Shown here piece by piece: positions 1-12,089 of a stretch of 64,000 nucleotides of DNA. Below the pieces are notes generated by a model. The model saw only the letters and a program-made list of their open reading frames with translations. It did not search any database and was not told the DNA's origin. The position numbers were made by a program, and so were the translations under genes. Every line of letters starts with the position of its first letter. The stretch's first letter is position 1. Origin of the DNA: Laetiporus sulphureus 93-53 (lineage: Eukaryota; Basidiomycota; Agaricomycetes; Polyporales; Laetiporaceae); assembly GCF_001632365.1 (NCBI RefSeq), contig NW_024468586.1, positions 62,001 through 126,000 on the forward strand, read 5' to 3'.

Positions 1-2001
1 GGCACCGAACAGCTGGTACTCAGGCAGCGTCGAGAAGAGATTGACGGTGCTGACGTCCGCAGTGGTGTCTGGGCGTGCGGGCGGTGGCGGGAAGGAGGTG
101 CGGAGTTGGATGAGCGTGGATAGGAGATAGATGCCCTGTAGACAGGAGACGGTGAGCGAGGTGTCATAATATGTTCAGACGGGCGTACCATGAGCTGCGC
201 GAGGATGAGCAACATGAGTGACGCCCCGAGGTTCCTGCTGGTCACACGCAGGGCCTGCACGTATATGTTCAGTTAACGACGTCTTCCGCTCTATCAGGAA
301 TAAATTTCATTTACCCTCGCGACGCCCCGCAGCACCAATCGGATGCTGCTCAGGATGATCACGCCGACAAGACCGAGACTGATCTGCCGCGAGATGACCG
401 CGACGTCTTCGCCGCTAATGTCGACGGACGGTAGCAACGAGAAGAGATACACCAGCGCGGCGCTCATCATGTCCATGCCCGCAGAGGCGCGCTCTTCGGG
501 GGTCGTCGCGCGTCGAGCGGGGATGATCAGGTTCACGACGGACTGTCCGAGGCATGGTCAGGCTATCAGAACCGGTTTGACCGATGCGCGCACGCACATT
601 GATGATGCGATACACGCAGTATATCGCGAAGAGGCGGCCGCCCCAATTGAACACCTTTCCGACAAGCGTGCGCGAGAACTTCGCGTCTGCCTGACGCTGC
701 TTGAGCGCCTCGAGGCTGCGCGACATCTCGTATTCGAGTGATTCAAGGCCGCTCAATTCTTGCATTGCGGATGAGAGTTCTTGCAGCACGCGCGCATATA
801 GTCAGGTCGATGCATTCGTGGCTGTGAGGAGGTTGGGCATACCTGGGTCTCCGCGGAAGCTGGGCATGACGCGGTTGAACCAGCTGGTCTCTGTAGTAGG
901 CTGTAGATTGTGCGATGAAGTAGCCCTCAATGGTTGTGTTTCGAATATTTTCGCACCTGTGCAGCCTGGAGCTTCTGTATCTCGAAGCGACGCTGCGCAA
1001 GGTCACTCTGGACACGCTCCAATCCTTGCTCCGCCGCCCGTACATCTTCATCAGTCGGCTGACTCCTGAGGCCCGGTGAGTACTTCGATCACCTTTGCGG
1101 TATGATTGTCCGTCAAACCTTTCAGGCCCATAGAACGCGGGGAAGAACGTCCACGCAGTGTTTATAGCACCGAATCCAGATAGCGCTCCAAGGATGATCG
1201 TCCCGAGTACGGTCAGACGAGATAATGTGGTCATGATGATACCGGAGGATGGCAGTGCGGCTGGCAAGGGGATGTACGATAGCAACAGCAGGAATAATCC
1301 GACAGGAATTACATTGAGTACGATCCTGAGGACAGACGGACGTTGCCTCGAGTGTGACCCTAGAAATAAGTGAGTCCCATAAGGCGCTCGGTTCAGGAGT
1401 TTCACATACCTGTCGCAGACGAGAGGTCGCTCAGCACGAGGCTGTATGAAAGAGGAATGAAGCAAAGGATTGCTGCCAATAGCAGAGACAATGAGATGTT
1501 CCAGTTCAACAAACGAGTGCTAGCCCGGGTTCCTCGTTAGTGTCCAACTTTGGCCGCAGCTCGAGCGCATGGCTGACCGATTATCAAAGACATCGATTGC
1601 TTGTGACATCAGCATGAGAAACAAGGTGCAGCTCTCGGAGAAGCATAGCGAGAACAAGCTCCTCGCGAGTGTAGAATGGAAGTGCCGCGCAGTGGGAAGG
1701 ACCGGACTCCGTTTCGCGGTCGATGTAGACGGTGTTGGCAGAGCTTCTAGTTCCACGTCATCGGTGTCAGCGGCGGGAGGTGTTACTGCATGTGCGGATG
1801 AATGTGTCGACAAGTCCTGTAAGTCATGGTAGAGCGCTCGGAGCAGGTACTTGCGACATGCTAAGAATAAGATGGATCTGGTTGCATTGAGATGGTGCCA
1901 GTGTGTCAGTCAAGAGTATAGCGGACATATTGCACATATTAAGACCTAAGTGCAACGATGAGCCCTGTCTCTACCACGATCTTGGTCACAGGAGACGGCA
2001 T
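1..2001 (-). CDS. Golgi pH regulator (GPHR/GPR89) family membrane protein, partial at C-terminus
   Basis: This multi-exon gene reads right to left and runs off the left edge. GPHR-family proteins are multi-pass Golgi/ER anion channels that hold luminal pH. I start at the ATG ending at 2001 (MPSPVTKIVVE), because its first exon (2001-1946) splices in frame to RSILFLACRKYLLRALYHDL. Family hallmarks follow in order: FSLCFSESCTLFLMLMSQA (first conserved helix region), SRLTVLGTIILGALSGFGA (matching SRLGVIGVTLMALLSGFGA of known members), a coiled-coil loop (ERVQSDLAQRRFEIQKLQ), FNWGGRLFAIYCVYRI, then SRQISLGLVGVIILSSIR and TSRNLGASLMLLILAQLM. The last visible exon (about 132-1) reads GIYLLSTLIQLR to LPEYQLFGA. 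Introns are about 50-60 nt, for example the one beginning GTGCGTGCGC near 592. I see no lesions. Exact boundaries of the middle exons are approximate. Confidence 0.9.
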
Positions 2002-3807
2002 GTCATGAGGGTGAAGTGCTTGGTGAACGAGCAATGTCGGATACGGACATGGCAGTACGTGCGTACTGAACGGGAAGGTTGTTCCCAGCACGTGATCGTA
2101 ACTGTCCGCCACCGCGCCCGTTTCAGGTTGAACGGGCCACTCTCAATTGTTACATGGACGAACGCGCTTGCTTTGTTCGCCTTGAGAGTAGTCAAGTATA
2201 ACGGGCGACAACATGATAGCCCCATGTCTTTGAACTCGGCTAAAATCCGCTCGGCCGGCCGATGCAAGTATATCCACCAACCATTGCAGGCCCCGACAAC
2301 TCTCGACAAGACAGCGCGGACCACTGTGTCCTCAGCACACCGGTCCTACTCGCCGAAACCCGTGCGTGTGTCCTCGCGCGATAGCAGCCTCATTGCTTGT
2401 ACGTGCCCTACTACTCCCGTCGCCGCTGATCAAGATTGCCTCTCAAGTGCCAATTTTGCCTCTGTACCAGATCATCGCAGCGTCCATCCAGCGCGCTCGT
2501 CATCGCGTCTCATGACGATCCCAGATCTCATCTGCGATTCCCCTGCTTCGATCGTGCGGGCAAGCGTGATGTCGGAACATGCGGCGCAGGCGCGTCGGGT
2601 ACGTGTTGATGGACATGCTCCTCGCGGTGCCTTGGCTGACCGCCGCCGTGGCCCGTGGGCCAGCAAGCAAGCGCGTCCAGTCCAACGTATCTGTTATCCA
2701 TCGGAAGGAACATCGCGATGCCCAGCGCGGGCAAGATAGGACCGCCATCACAGCACGCATGTGCAGATCCTGCTCGCTGCAAACACGTTCCTCCTGGCCG
2801 CCCTAACTAGCTGATTTCACATGACGTTCCTCCTTAAAGTCCATATCTCGGAATCCGCCAACGCGGTTGATCCGAATCGCGAACGCAAGTCTCCCCCGCA
2901 TCGGTGCGTATCATCCAAAACCACCGAGCCCGGATGCGGGCAGCGGCATCAGCGCGCGATCGCCATGACGCACCCGGCTGCAGCCTGATCGTAAGTGCAT
3001 GATGTCGGATATCGGGGCACGCTTTGACTCACCTCGGGCCCGCCTGCCAGACAACACCTGCAACTGCCTGCCATGGTGCATCAGAGGTACCTAGCGGAGA
3101 CTAATCTCACCGCCTCTGGGAACAATTAGCGTGATACAGGGGCATAGATCAGCCATATCAGAGACACTGTATGCGCTAGGATATCCCGAAATGAAATACC
3201 ACCGTGCACCGTGCGATGCGCTCATCCGCTAGTGAGTTGGAGATTGCACAAAAATCGACTGCACACACGGAAGGTATCGGGTATAAGCCAACGAGCGCGT
3301 CGTGGATAAATATCTATTCAGGGGCTTGAAACGCGAAGCCCTTCGCGATGTACTACTACTCGTCATACAACCTACGGACTAGATCGAGAGAGATTGCGAC
3401 GGAAAGGGAGCTAAGGCATGGCACGAAGCCGAGAGGGAAGTAATACCACAGGGAAAGACGGAGACGAGTATGGCTATAGCAGTGCGTTGCAGAGGAAATG
3501 GAACTCGACGGAAGAGAGAAGATAATGGCACTCGTATACAGGGAAGGCGAACAGCGAATAGCAGATGCGATGATGCAGGACCTCTGATGATGCTCGGACC
3601 GGACAATGCAGCAGGCAGACTAATCATCTACATGGGGAAACGTCGGAGAACGCGATAGGCTGGAGACCACCGCGGAGACGAGGGACCGACCGATTATATG
3701 CGCACCGCCTCGCGTTCCCGCGAGAGAAATAAGCTACACACGATAGTTCAACGATGAGGCACAGCGTCCATGAGCGCATAGAGGAGCGGGACCAGAGCGG
3801 CGTAACT
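2002..3807. other. Intergenic, no supported gene
   Basis: This lies between the divergent 5' end of GPHR and the 3' end of the GATA factor gene. 2330-2800 is GC-rich and open in several frames on both strands, but none of the peptides (for example one with GYVLMDMLLAVPWLTAAVA on the plus strand) has a domain I recognise or a splice pattern that joins neighbours. 3300-3660 is purine-rich on the plus strand and likely untranslated. I cannot support a gene here. Confidence 0.4.
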
Positions 3808-6690
3808 TCATCCGTACGTGATCATAGGCGCGTCGTAATAGTCGGTCTTCCACTCGCTGCTCTTCCACTCGTTTGGAAGCATTGGCGGGTGGAGCTGCAG
3901 GCCGTTCATCGATGGCGAGTCCGGCAGCAGCCTCGGCGGGTGCAGGTAGGCCGCGAACAGGTTGTCTGCGTCGTCATGCTGGAGGCTCTGGCCGTGAAGG
4001 AACATGTTCGGAGAGTTGTCCGAGGGCAGCATCGGCGGGTGAACGTAACATGGCGAGTTGGTGCTGTTGTCTGGAGGGAGCATCGGTGGGTGCCACAGCG
4101 AGCTGCTGTTGTTGCCACGCATCATGTTGTATGAGCTGTAAGGGTTGTATGCAAAGTCGAGCGACGAGCGCTGCGACTGCGAGCTCGATGACGTCGGCGA
4201 CGTGTACGAGTCCGCATACGAGCCGAAAGACGTTGCCGAGGACGGGGGCTCCGATGCCGAGTCGCTGCTCATGCGGCGCCGCTTCGACACCCTCGTCTCA
4301 GTGACCGTGTTGTCCATGTCCGAGTAATCCCCGGAGAATGGGAGCGCATCCGCAGGCACACTGTACGTCTGCGCGAGATAATCCGGATGGTAAGGACCAG
4401 GGAAGGAATACGACGATCCAAAGAATGTGCTGCTGTATGAACTGTTCTGGCTAGTGGTGTTCCCAAGGGCACCCATAAGCTCGGACTGCATCGAAGTGCG
4501 GTATTCGACTTCCTCGTGGCCGTTGAACATCTGCGTCGTCGAGTCAGGTGCCAGGGTGGGAGTAGCTTCCATAGTTGGCGAAGCACGACGGCTGGCGCCT
4601 GGGCTTGCGGAAGGCGTCTCCGAAGGCCCACTGCCTACCCTGCGAGCGTCATGGCGGGCGCGCTTGCGAATCACATCGGACTTCATGGAGATAGGCCGTG
4701 CAGAACCGTGCAGCTTGTAGCTAGTGAATGGAAGGTGGTTAATCGGGCATCTTTCGGAGGCCGAGGGGAAGTGTGACTTACTATAAGCCACAGCTAGGAG
4801 AAATAGAAGCAAAGAAGGCAACGGGTGTCAGCAGGCATGCAGGGTTGATGCAAGGCGAATCGGTACTCACGCGTTGCACACGGTCTTGCCTTCGTCGTCC
4901 TTCCGCCAAAGCGGCGTGGCGGTGGTGTGACAGTTGTAGCATTGGGCTGGATCACAGCAGTGAGATTACGTTTAGATGGCAGAAGCCTATGATACTCACC
5001 AGCAACTTCTTGTGCATCTTGGCGCGGAACATTCTGAGCACGACCCTCACCATGGTTGTTCCTCATGCTCTTGGGGCGAGGGCGTTTGTGCTGAAAGAAC
5101 AAAGCGTGAGAAGTGACTCAATAAGCCGTGAACGCGAGCACATACCAATTTGCAGTACAATCCACAAGCATTGCAGTTGAGCTCATCGTTCAGACCGCGA
5201 CGCCAAAGAGGGGTATGAGTAGCGCCACAGTTCGAACATTCAGCCTTGACACCGCCCGGTGCTGAGTTATTTTGTTGAGCGGAGGCGCCCCCGTTGACAG
5301 GCGTGGCGCTCGGGCCCGCACTGCGAGATGAGGATTGCGTGCGCACGCTAAGCGATGGCCGCTTGCCGTTGCCGTTGGTGGTCGGCGTGCCATTGCTGTT
5401 CGGAGGGGCGAGCCGAGTGGGGGTGATGGTGCGTGGAACGACGTCCTCAGCCGGGATGGATAGTGGTGGAACATTCCGGAGCACAGCGGTGGACGTGAGG
5501 ACCTCGTCGTCGTCGCTGCTCGGGGTACGGCCCGAGCTGGTGGAGGTGGGATAGGACATTTCTCGTTCGACGGACTCCATCTCGACATCGTCCTGGCCGT
5601 CATGGTTCTCGACGCGGACGTCAATCATGCTGCCAAAGGAAGAAATCCAGCTAGGGGCACCATCTGTACTGATGAGATCGTCCAGTGGCAGTTCAATTGT
5701 CGGGCGGACAATGCTGAAGCCATCTGAATTTGTTGAGGAGCCGGAGACGACGCCCTCACCGTAGGTCATGGTATTCGTGACAGTAGGAGTGGGATACAGA
5801 AGGGCAGCCGGGCCGAAGTCGTTAGAGAAGAGAGACGGGAAGCGAAGAGAAGCTGATTGGTATATGTCGTCAGAGGTCGCCGTCGCTCGAGAGTTGTTCG
5901 TCGCCACAGCCGGCCTGCGCCCGCGCTGGGTGAGGGGCTGGTCCTTGTCATTATGGTCGCCGTTTGTGTCGTCGACTTTGGCAGCGGTAGAGCGCGTTGA
6001 TGGGCGGCCGCGCTTGAGGGCATTGTCCCTGAACTCGGGAGAGGGCTTGAGGTCCGGCTTCTTGACCGACACAGTGGCAGCGGTAGGCGGTGCGGGCTGG
6101 TCGACACTAAAGGTAAACTGCATACGGTGAATGGTCCCGGGCCTGCCGTTCTGATTCGCCTCGCGTTCGCGTTCCTTCTCGGCAGCGCGTTGCTGGATAA
6201 GCTCGGTAGAATGGTTGCGCTTGAAGCCCGGCGCCTGGAGCTCCTCAATACTCCTGAGGACGCTATCAGTATCCGTAGCGCCGTTGACAGTGAGTCACGT
6301 ACCGTCCCTTCTCCTTGTCGAGCTTGTCGCCCATGCACTTGGACAGCTTCTTGAAGTCGCGCTTGGACTTTGCATTGTCGGTATCGACCATGAGATTCTG
6401 GAGGTGCCACAGTCTCCAACTCAAGTTCTCGAGGCGCTGGCCTTGTTCCAGGAAGCTAGCGACCTTGGTGCAGACCTGACAAGGCGTTAGGAGGTGAAGA
6501 CGATATCATAGAGTGGCCATCACAGGCTTACCTTCCAGGTCATCGTCAACGAGTCCGCATCGCTAAGATTACTAAACGGAACAAAGCTCTTGTTGCCCTA
6601 ATTGTGATGTATGAGAGGTGAGTCCTGAATCCCCCGCCTGTGTGGACGAGAGAAACCGACTTTAAACTTGAGATTGAGAATGGAGGGCAT
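3808..6690 (-). CDS. Two-finger GATA transcription factor with AreA-type N-terminal domain
   Basis: A nuclear DNA-binding regulator. The start at 6690 is chosen because the 10-codon exon MPSILNLKFK (6690-6661) splices in frame to GNKSFVPFSNLSDADSLTM. The N-terminus carries the GATA-AreA domain (PF08550 type; QRLENLSWRLWHLQNLM) found in nitrogen GATA factors such as AreA and Gaf1. A long low-complexity acidic and Ser/Thr-rich stretch follows. Finger 1 is C-x2-C-x17-C-x2-C (CSNCGATHTPLWRRG to CNACGLYCKL) and is split by an intron after its last Leu. Finger 2 (CYNCHTTATPLWRKDD to CNACGLYYKLHG) follows about 45 residues later. No Cys lies between the fingers, so it lacks the Cys-rich spacer of SREA/Urbs1 iron repressors. 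Part of finger 2 is encoded by a 12-nt micro-exon. The C-terminus has four HPP-M/R-L-L/P-type repeats and ends MITYG. Target genes cannot be told from the sequence. Confidence 0.9.
4782..4793 (-). other. 12-nt micro-exon inside GATA finger 2
   Basis: On the minus strand the exon CTGTGGCTTATA lies between an acceptor ending CTCCTAG (plus positions 4794-4800) and a donor GTAAGT (plus 4776-4781). It joins ...TGC AAC GC upstream to C TAC AAG downstream. This gives Cys-Asn-Ala-Cys-Gly-Leu-Tyr-Tyr-Lys and supplies the fourth zinc-binding Cys of finger 2. Without it the finger cannot form. Confidence 0.85.
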
Positions 6691-7663
6691 TGACCAGAGC
6701 GCGCAAGGTTCGGCAGGGAGAAGAGCAGGGGACGAAGAGGGACGAGGACGGTTATAGGGAAAATAGAGCCGATGGAGGGCGTCAGAATAGTCGGGCGAAT
6801 ACACGAAGCATAAACTGCACAGGTGGCATTATTCGCATATTTACTCCCGATTTTTCCGAATTGAGACCCCGCAATGCGAATCTGCCCGAGTGGCTACTCC
6901 GCTTGGAACCCCGCGACTTCCTTGTATGCGCGTCTAATCCACCTGTATTGATGAGGGGCGCGTTCACAATTGAGTAAGGAGACCAATACAAAAACAGTGT
7001 AATGCCTGCTACGCCATCTTCTACCATCATAAGCTCCGTTCCGACCAGCCCGTAGGCGACGGTCTGCCGTGTGCCCCCTACACCCACACGTGTCGCCAGC
7101 AATCATTCTGCACTGGGGTGGGCGCGGCATGCGGTTTTCAAAAGTACCATCCCATGCTATATTCGTCCCCAAGGCACCGTTCCGCCGACGTCGTCCCGGG
7201 CTCTTCTCCGCTCGCTAGCCGCAAACAGAATTCCCGTCCTTATACTTTGGCGAGCGAGTGGCCCCACCCCGTAAGCGAAGTCATCATGCGCACTTCCGAC
7301 CGCAGTTCACTGAAGTACGTTTCAGAAGTCCCCTCGTAGCGTCTTTACGTCTCTTGCTCGCCGGTAACATCACATCCGTCTTCCGAGCGCGGGCCCGCCA
7401 CAAGAAACGCCCAGCGGTGATTGTTGGCCCTGCTGCCTACCTTCTCAGAACATGGCACTTGACGCAGTCTTACCTCGTCAGGAGGACTTCTGCAGCCGCC
7501 AACATCGAGCCGATAGTCGCGTCCTTCGCCATGGCAAACCGTGGCGCTGGGCTTATGGGTAGCAACGCGCTAATCACGGGATCAAGGGACCGCAAGTTCG
7601 AGGCAGATTGGTACCCCCGAGACCTTCCAAACATGGCAAGAATCGAATACCATACCCTCTGCC
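6691..7663. other. Upstream region of GATA factor, no supported gene
   Basis: This is the probable promoter and 5' UTR region of the GATA gene. A minus-strand reading at 6782-7102 and a plus-strand one from 7258 are open but show no recognisable domain. Confidence 0.35.
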
Positions 7664-8032
7664 CTACACTTGTCGCAACCTCCAAATTGATTCCTCGGCA
7701 CCAAGCGCAGCCGCAGGCTGCAGCCGAATATCCAGCCAGAAACACTGGAATTGCCAAGGGCGAGCGAAGAACAGACCGCCCCCCTCCAATGCCGACACGG
7801 AGACCCGGTACTGAACGACACTCTTGCCGCTCCACAAAAGTGCTGAAATGTGTCGAGGTCCTCGCTCAGAGCCGGAACACGGCACGCTATGAAACAGGCA
7901 GTCTAACAGAGCTGATGCTTCGGGAGGAATCCCAGACTCACCGGGAATAGCATCAGAAAAAAAGACGCTCGTTGACAGAAGCAGCACAAGGCATAGGCTG
8001 AGCAGCATGAAAGCCAGCGTCGGAGCATCCAT
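7664..8032 (-). CDS. Possible small secreted or membrane protein, unassigned
   Basis: An open frame on the minus strand starts with a strongly hydrophobic segment (AFMLLSLCLVLLLSTSVFF) that looks like a signal peptide or anchor, followed by about 90 residues with several Cys and no domain I recognise. A minus-strand frame at 7470-7835 (with IPVFLAGYSAAACG) could be a further exon, but I cannot fix a convincing splice. It may be a real small gene or chance, and the overlapping plus-strand frame of 230 codons (from 7258) weakens the case. Confidence 0.25.
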   Translation of the reverse strand: MDAPTLAFMLLSLCLVLLLSTSVFFSDAIPGESGIPPEASALLDCLFHSVPCSGSERGPRHISALLWSGKSVVQYRVSVSALEGGGLFFARPWQFQCFWLDIRLQPAAALGAEESIWRLRQV

Positions 8033-11000
8033 AATGCGTCACCGCGAAGCATATTAAATAGCGGCAAATGACAGCAAGTAAGATACTACGTCCGCCTCCC
8101 TAACCCTTCGACGATGCTGGTGGCCAGTACCAAGATCCGATAAGCAAGGAGCATACCATCGATCCCGGGGGGAATACACGACCGTACATCACGTGGGGCG
8201 CGCCTCTGCAACATGGGAACCGGGAAATGGGATGTCGGACTGTCGGAGACAAGCGAATAAGAATATCAAGAATTCGAATCAAGTGCACGCACAATTGGAG
8301 ATACTCCAGGAACGAGGCAGATCAAGACCACATTGGCGTGCTAGTACCAAGTGGGATGCATCAGAGCTTGTAGCGCACGCCCACTCCCTCGGGACACCAC
8401 ATTACATGTGTTGCAGCGTCGCGGCCGTCAACATGCGTATCAGTGCACCGTTCACTGCTGACGTCGAGATGTTGCTCTGTACGGAATAATGGGTCTTCTT
8501 GGATCGTCCGCTGCGGGCGAGCCTGCCTCGTTCCTCGTCACCTGCAAGAACATTCGCGGTACGTCCGCCGGGATTCGTGAATTTGAAAACAGAAGGGCCC
8601 ACTAGCACGCCCCTTCCGAGGGAGGAAAGAATGCAGCCGTAACCTTCATAGCGGAGATAGCTGAAATGTGAGAGGTCGACGGCAGCGAGGATATGCTTCC
8701 GGAATACAGGGACAGATCATCCGACACAGAGTTCCAACACACGCTGCCTTCGACGTAGCCAGGAGAGGCAGTCATACTGAAATACCGCGCTCCTAGGATC
8801 GCTGACGGCATCAAGTGACCGAGTTGGCGTCCCAGGCGATACAGAGAAGACCTGCCAGGGGCGTCGACCGAATCAGCTGGAGATTAGGCGAAGACGAGCT
8901 GTGAGATCCGTGAGGCGATGGTACACGTTCAGGTAATTGACACAGCCGCTTAAGCGAGATAAGCCTGAATTTGTCACATTGAATGATGCATAAGCTACGT
9001 CGCAGATACACCGATGATAGTCAGGATGCCGGGGAGACATGGTGCATGCACACTCAATGGTCAGAAGGGGGACTGGCGTAACCACCTGTGTCTGACACTC
9101 CCGCGGATGGAGCTCTTGTCGTTGTGCGGCCACCCCCAGAAGCACCCTCGGCGCCTGCAGAACGCGAAGCAGCGTCACAAGCCCAGGCGATCACTGGTGC
9201 TCCGCAGCTCCGCGCTGATGAACCCCGATCCAGCGTTCACCACAGCATGGTGGCTAAAGCTCCGAGTTGAATTGCGCTCGGGACTCCGGCCCTGTAGAGA
9301 CGCAGGCGAGCCCAGCAAGAACAGGAGCGCGCCCTTCGGCAGCTTGCCCGCGCCGCGGAACAGAAGCGACGCAAGGTCATGCGGTTGGAAGCGGAAGTGG
9401 GAAGGAGTTCATTGAGCGTGCGACGTGCGAACGCGCACAAGGACGAGCGTAAGGATGTGACGCGTGCGCCGCCGTAATTGGGGGCGAAATGAAATACAGG
9501 CGGCGTTCATTATGTGGTCTTATCGCTTGAAGGGCCTAGCGATGATCACGGTCATGGCTGGGTAACCCCCGACGAAGCCGGGCCTCGCTTGTACTGGCTT
9601 GAATGACACATCCACGACACATGCACAATTAATGGCTCCATGAAAGGAGAGGATAGATACCGGTGAACATGACCTGCGTTGATCAGGGTCGCGCGAATCG
9701 CCGATGCATTCTGATGTGCAGCGGTCAAGTCATCGTCGTTAGCATGCGACGTGAAGTTGCGAGAGTGACTGTCGTTCGGTGCATCGTGGCGACCCTATGA
9801 AGCATCTGTGGCCCCATTATGGGCCACACTGCAGGCCCGAAAGGTCCAGGACTCGAGATGGAGTGCGCCGATCGTGACAGAGTTATGCTTCGTCAAAAAC
9901 ACGAAGTCTGCGCGTGCCTTCGCATGCGGAAGATCAGCAAGCGAGTTTCCTGGACAGAGAAAAGAGTGCACACCGTTGCACCGTTTCTCAGAACCTAAGC
10001 TCGCAGTAGGAGGATTTCCCCCTTGCCGAGTGATTCCACGGAAGGGAGCAAGCTAGGCCAAAAAATCCGCTGGCGGATGTATGCTTGAGAGTTGGGCAAA
10101 GGCAAAAGCACTCGGCAGTCCCTCCAGCAGCTACTAGGTGTGTGACACGTGACCGTGTCTGAGGTTTGACGGTGTCATAGACGCTGAAACCGAACTTCAT
10201 CTCATCCCAAATCCCGATCCTCAGGCGATCCTTTGCTGGCACTGTCAATTAGTCTATTCAACGGAAAAGAGATTGTTATCTCCATGCATTTTGTGTTCGA
10301 CTGCGCTCTCTTAGAAGAGGAAGCTGGCATTACTCTGACCAGGCTGAATTGTCTGTGCTCCTGCGATTTCTAAAAGTCCACCTCAACTGTCCTGTTTAAC
10401 GTTTCTGATTTGAGTGAGGTGACTCATTCTGTTGCTTAGTACTTTCAGACGTGAAGCTTATTTCTCCTGTATTAGCTGCCGGTTTATCAGTGAATGCAAT
10501 CTTTCGAAATATCACATTGAAAACACGTTGTCGCCTCAACAATGGATGTCCTGGGCCAACTGCTATTAAAATCGGCATAATCTGTGATTTCAATGGAGAG
10601 CGCTATTTAAGTGAGCAAGTTGACATGACTATCGCAGTTATTAATGATGGTGGTTACGTCGGTGTGTCCTTCATTCTCTGTAATACCCCATCACACAGGT
10701 CAGGGCTCTATGCGGAAATCTCAGTCGACTTGAGTTGTATGAAGGCAGATTTACCGGCCGACCATGTTCGACCTTTAGGGCTATCTTGTATGATTCTGCT
10801 CTATTCGCGCGTATGGAAGCCCTGTATAGCTCGCCTAAGTCCCATCTGGTCTTAACGGCCTCGACTGACTCCAAATGAACGCATTTTAATTATCGCTTCA
10901 TCGCTATGCTAGAACTCTATGATCATATTGACATCCGGCAGTAACGCGAACAGCCCTCCTGCAAGTCCCAGGCAGGCTCCTCCTGCAATCCTGTACTAGG

Positions 11001-12089
11001 CTCCCTCCGGAAGCCCAAGGCAGGCTACGTCCTCTACACTTCTCTCCACAGCTCACGAATCACTAGCACGAATATAGACTAGGTCAACGATCCCCGTTTA
11101 GGACCAAAACCGGACACCTTCAATGACTACTAAACGGTGCCCCGTACCTCACCTTTCAAATGCATCCGATTCCGGGGTGGCTACGCGATCACGTTACCAC
11201 TGAAACGAGGCGCCGCTTGTGCTTTGTCGCAATAAAGTACTGGAGTAACTCTGATGGCTGATTATGACTGCCCGCTTACATTGCGCTTTGCACGCGGACA
11301 AGTCTACAGGCTCCAACGTCCTTCGAATCCTCGACGATCTCTGCGTAAGTATGCCAGAGTGGAGTGCACTGTGAAATAAGTACCGCCCGACGACGTAATG
11401 CTTTATAACAGCAACACCCCGCTCGTTTTGTTCCACCGCACCCTCGGCTTCTGTGCGTTCGGCATGTACATGTGCGCCACCGCGCCGAACGGAGCATGCA
11501 CTGCATGAACATTTGGCAGGATGATACTCGCATTCTCCGACTTCCCACTTATCGTTCCGTGATCATGAAGACGGTAATGATTGACATGTTGGGCGAAATG
11601 GCTAACTCTCCCCCTTTTTCAGGACTCAGGAGTCTAATCGACATCGGTTGAGAGGTGCATCCTGCCGTTAGACCGTCCGGTTCTTCAAGCGCCCTCCCCC
11701 ATTTTCGGCGTCTAACGCCGCTTACAGGGTGGATATGCAGTCTGCCATTGAGTCCTGTACACATCGCCACAGCATCCAGTGCACCAGTATCGTCATACTC
11801 TTCCTACAGCCTCATTGTCTCGCACAAGTCTTTCTGTGCTATAAAACCGCAGGAGATGGAATATATGCTTTCTGCACCTAGTGCCGCGGGCCGAAGAATC
11901 CGGGATAGGGTGGAGTAGTTTGGACTTCTGGGCGATGCAGCTCCGTCGGATAATTTTCTGGTCACAAGGCCTTCCGAACTAGGCATTTCATCTTTCCGAC
12001 TTCATTGCCGCTCTGTCGTGATATTTAACGGGCGAGTTCGCATCGAGCCATGTCGTCGCTACCCGTTGCACCTTGTACGACTCTGCAAG
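8033..12089. other. Long poorly coding interval
   Basis: No gene with a recognisable product is visible over about 4 kb. At 9091-9478 a plus-strand reading spliced across a possible 49-nt intron (donor GTGGCT near 9250) gives a charged coiled-coil-like tail (RRAQQEQERALRQLARAAEQ), but there is no ATG and no plausible upstream exon. 10300-10920 is AT-richer than its surroundings and may be old repeat DNA. 10954-11026 holds a three-unit 24-25 bp repeat. The final few hundred bases would contain the promoter of the sugar transporter. Confidence 0.4.
10954..11026. repeat. Three imperfect 24-25 bp tandem units
   Basis: The units begin CCCTCCTGCAAGTCCC (10954-10978), CCTCCTGCAATCCTG (10979-11002) and CCCTCCGGAAGCCC (11003-11026), and each ends AGGCT. 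Units 1 and 3 share CCCAAGGCAGGCT or CCCAGGCAGGCT endings. It lies outside any gene. Confidence 0.6.

Noticed and set aside
1903..2739. Long plus-strand open frame of 278 codons
   Set aside because: It overlaps the first exon of the GPHR gene on the other strand, has no recognisable domain and Arg/Ser-rich composition typical of an antisense shadow.
7258..7950. 230-codon plus-strand frame
   Set aside because: No domain, basic and low-complexity, and it overlaps minus-strand frames of which one has a signal-peptide-like start. Neither could be confirmed.
9014..9478. Possible small coiled-coil gene on the plus strand
   Set aside because: The in-frame start is GTG, a stop lies just upstream, no acceptor fits an upstream exon, and the intron donor GTGGCT is weak.
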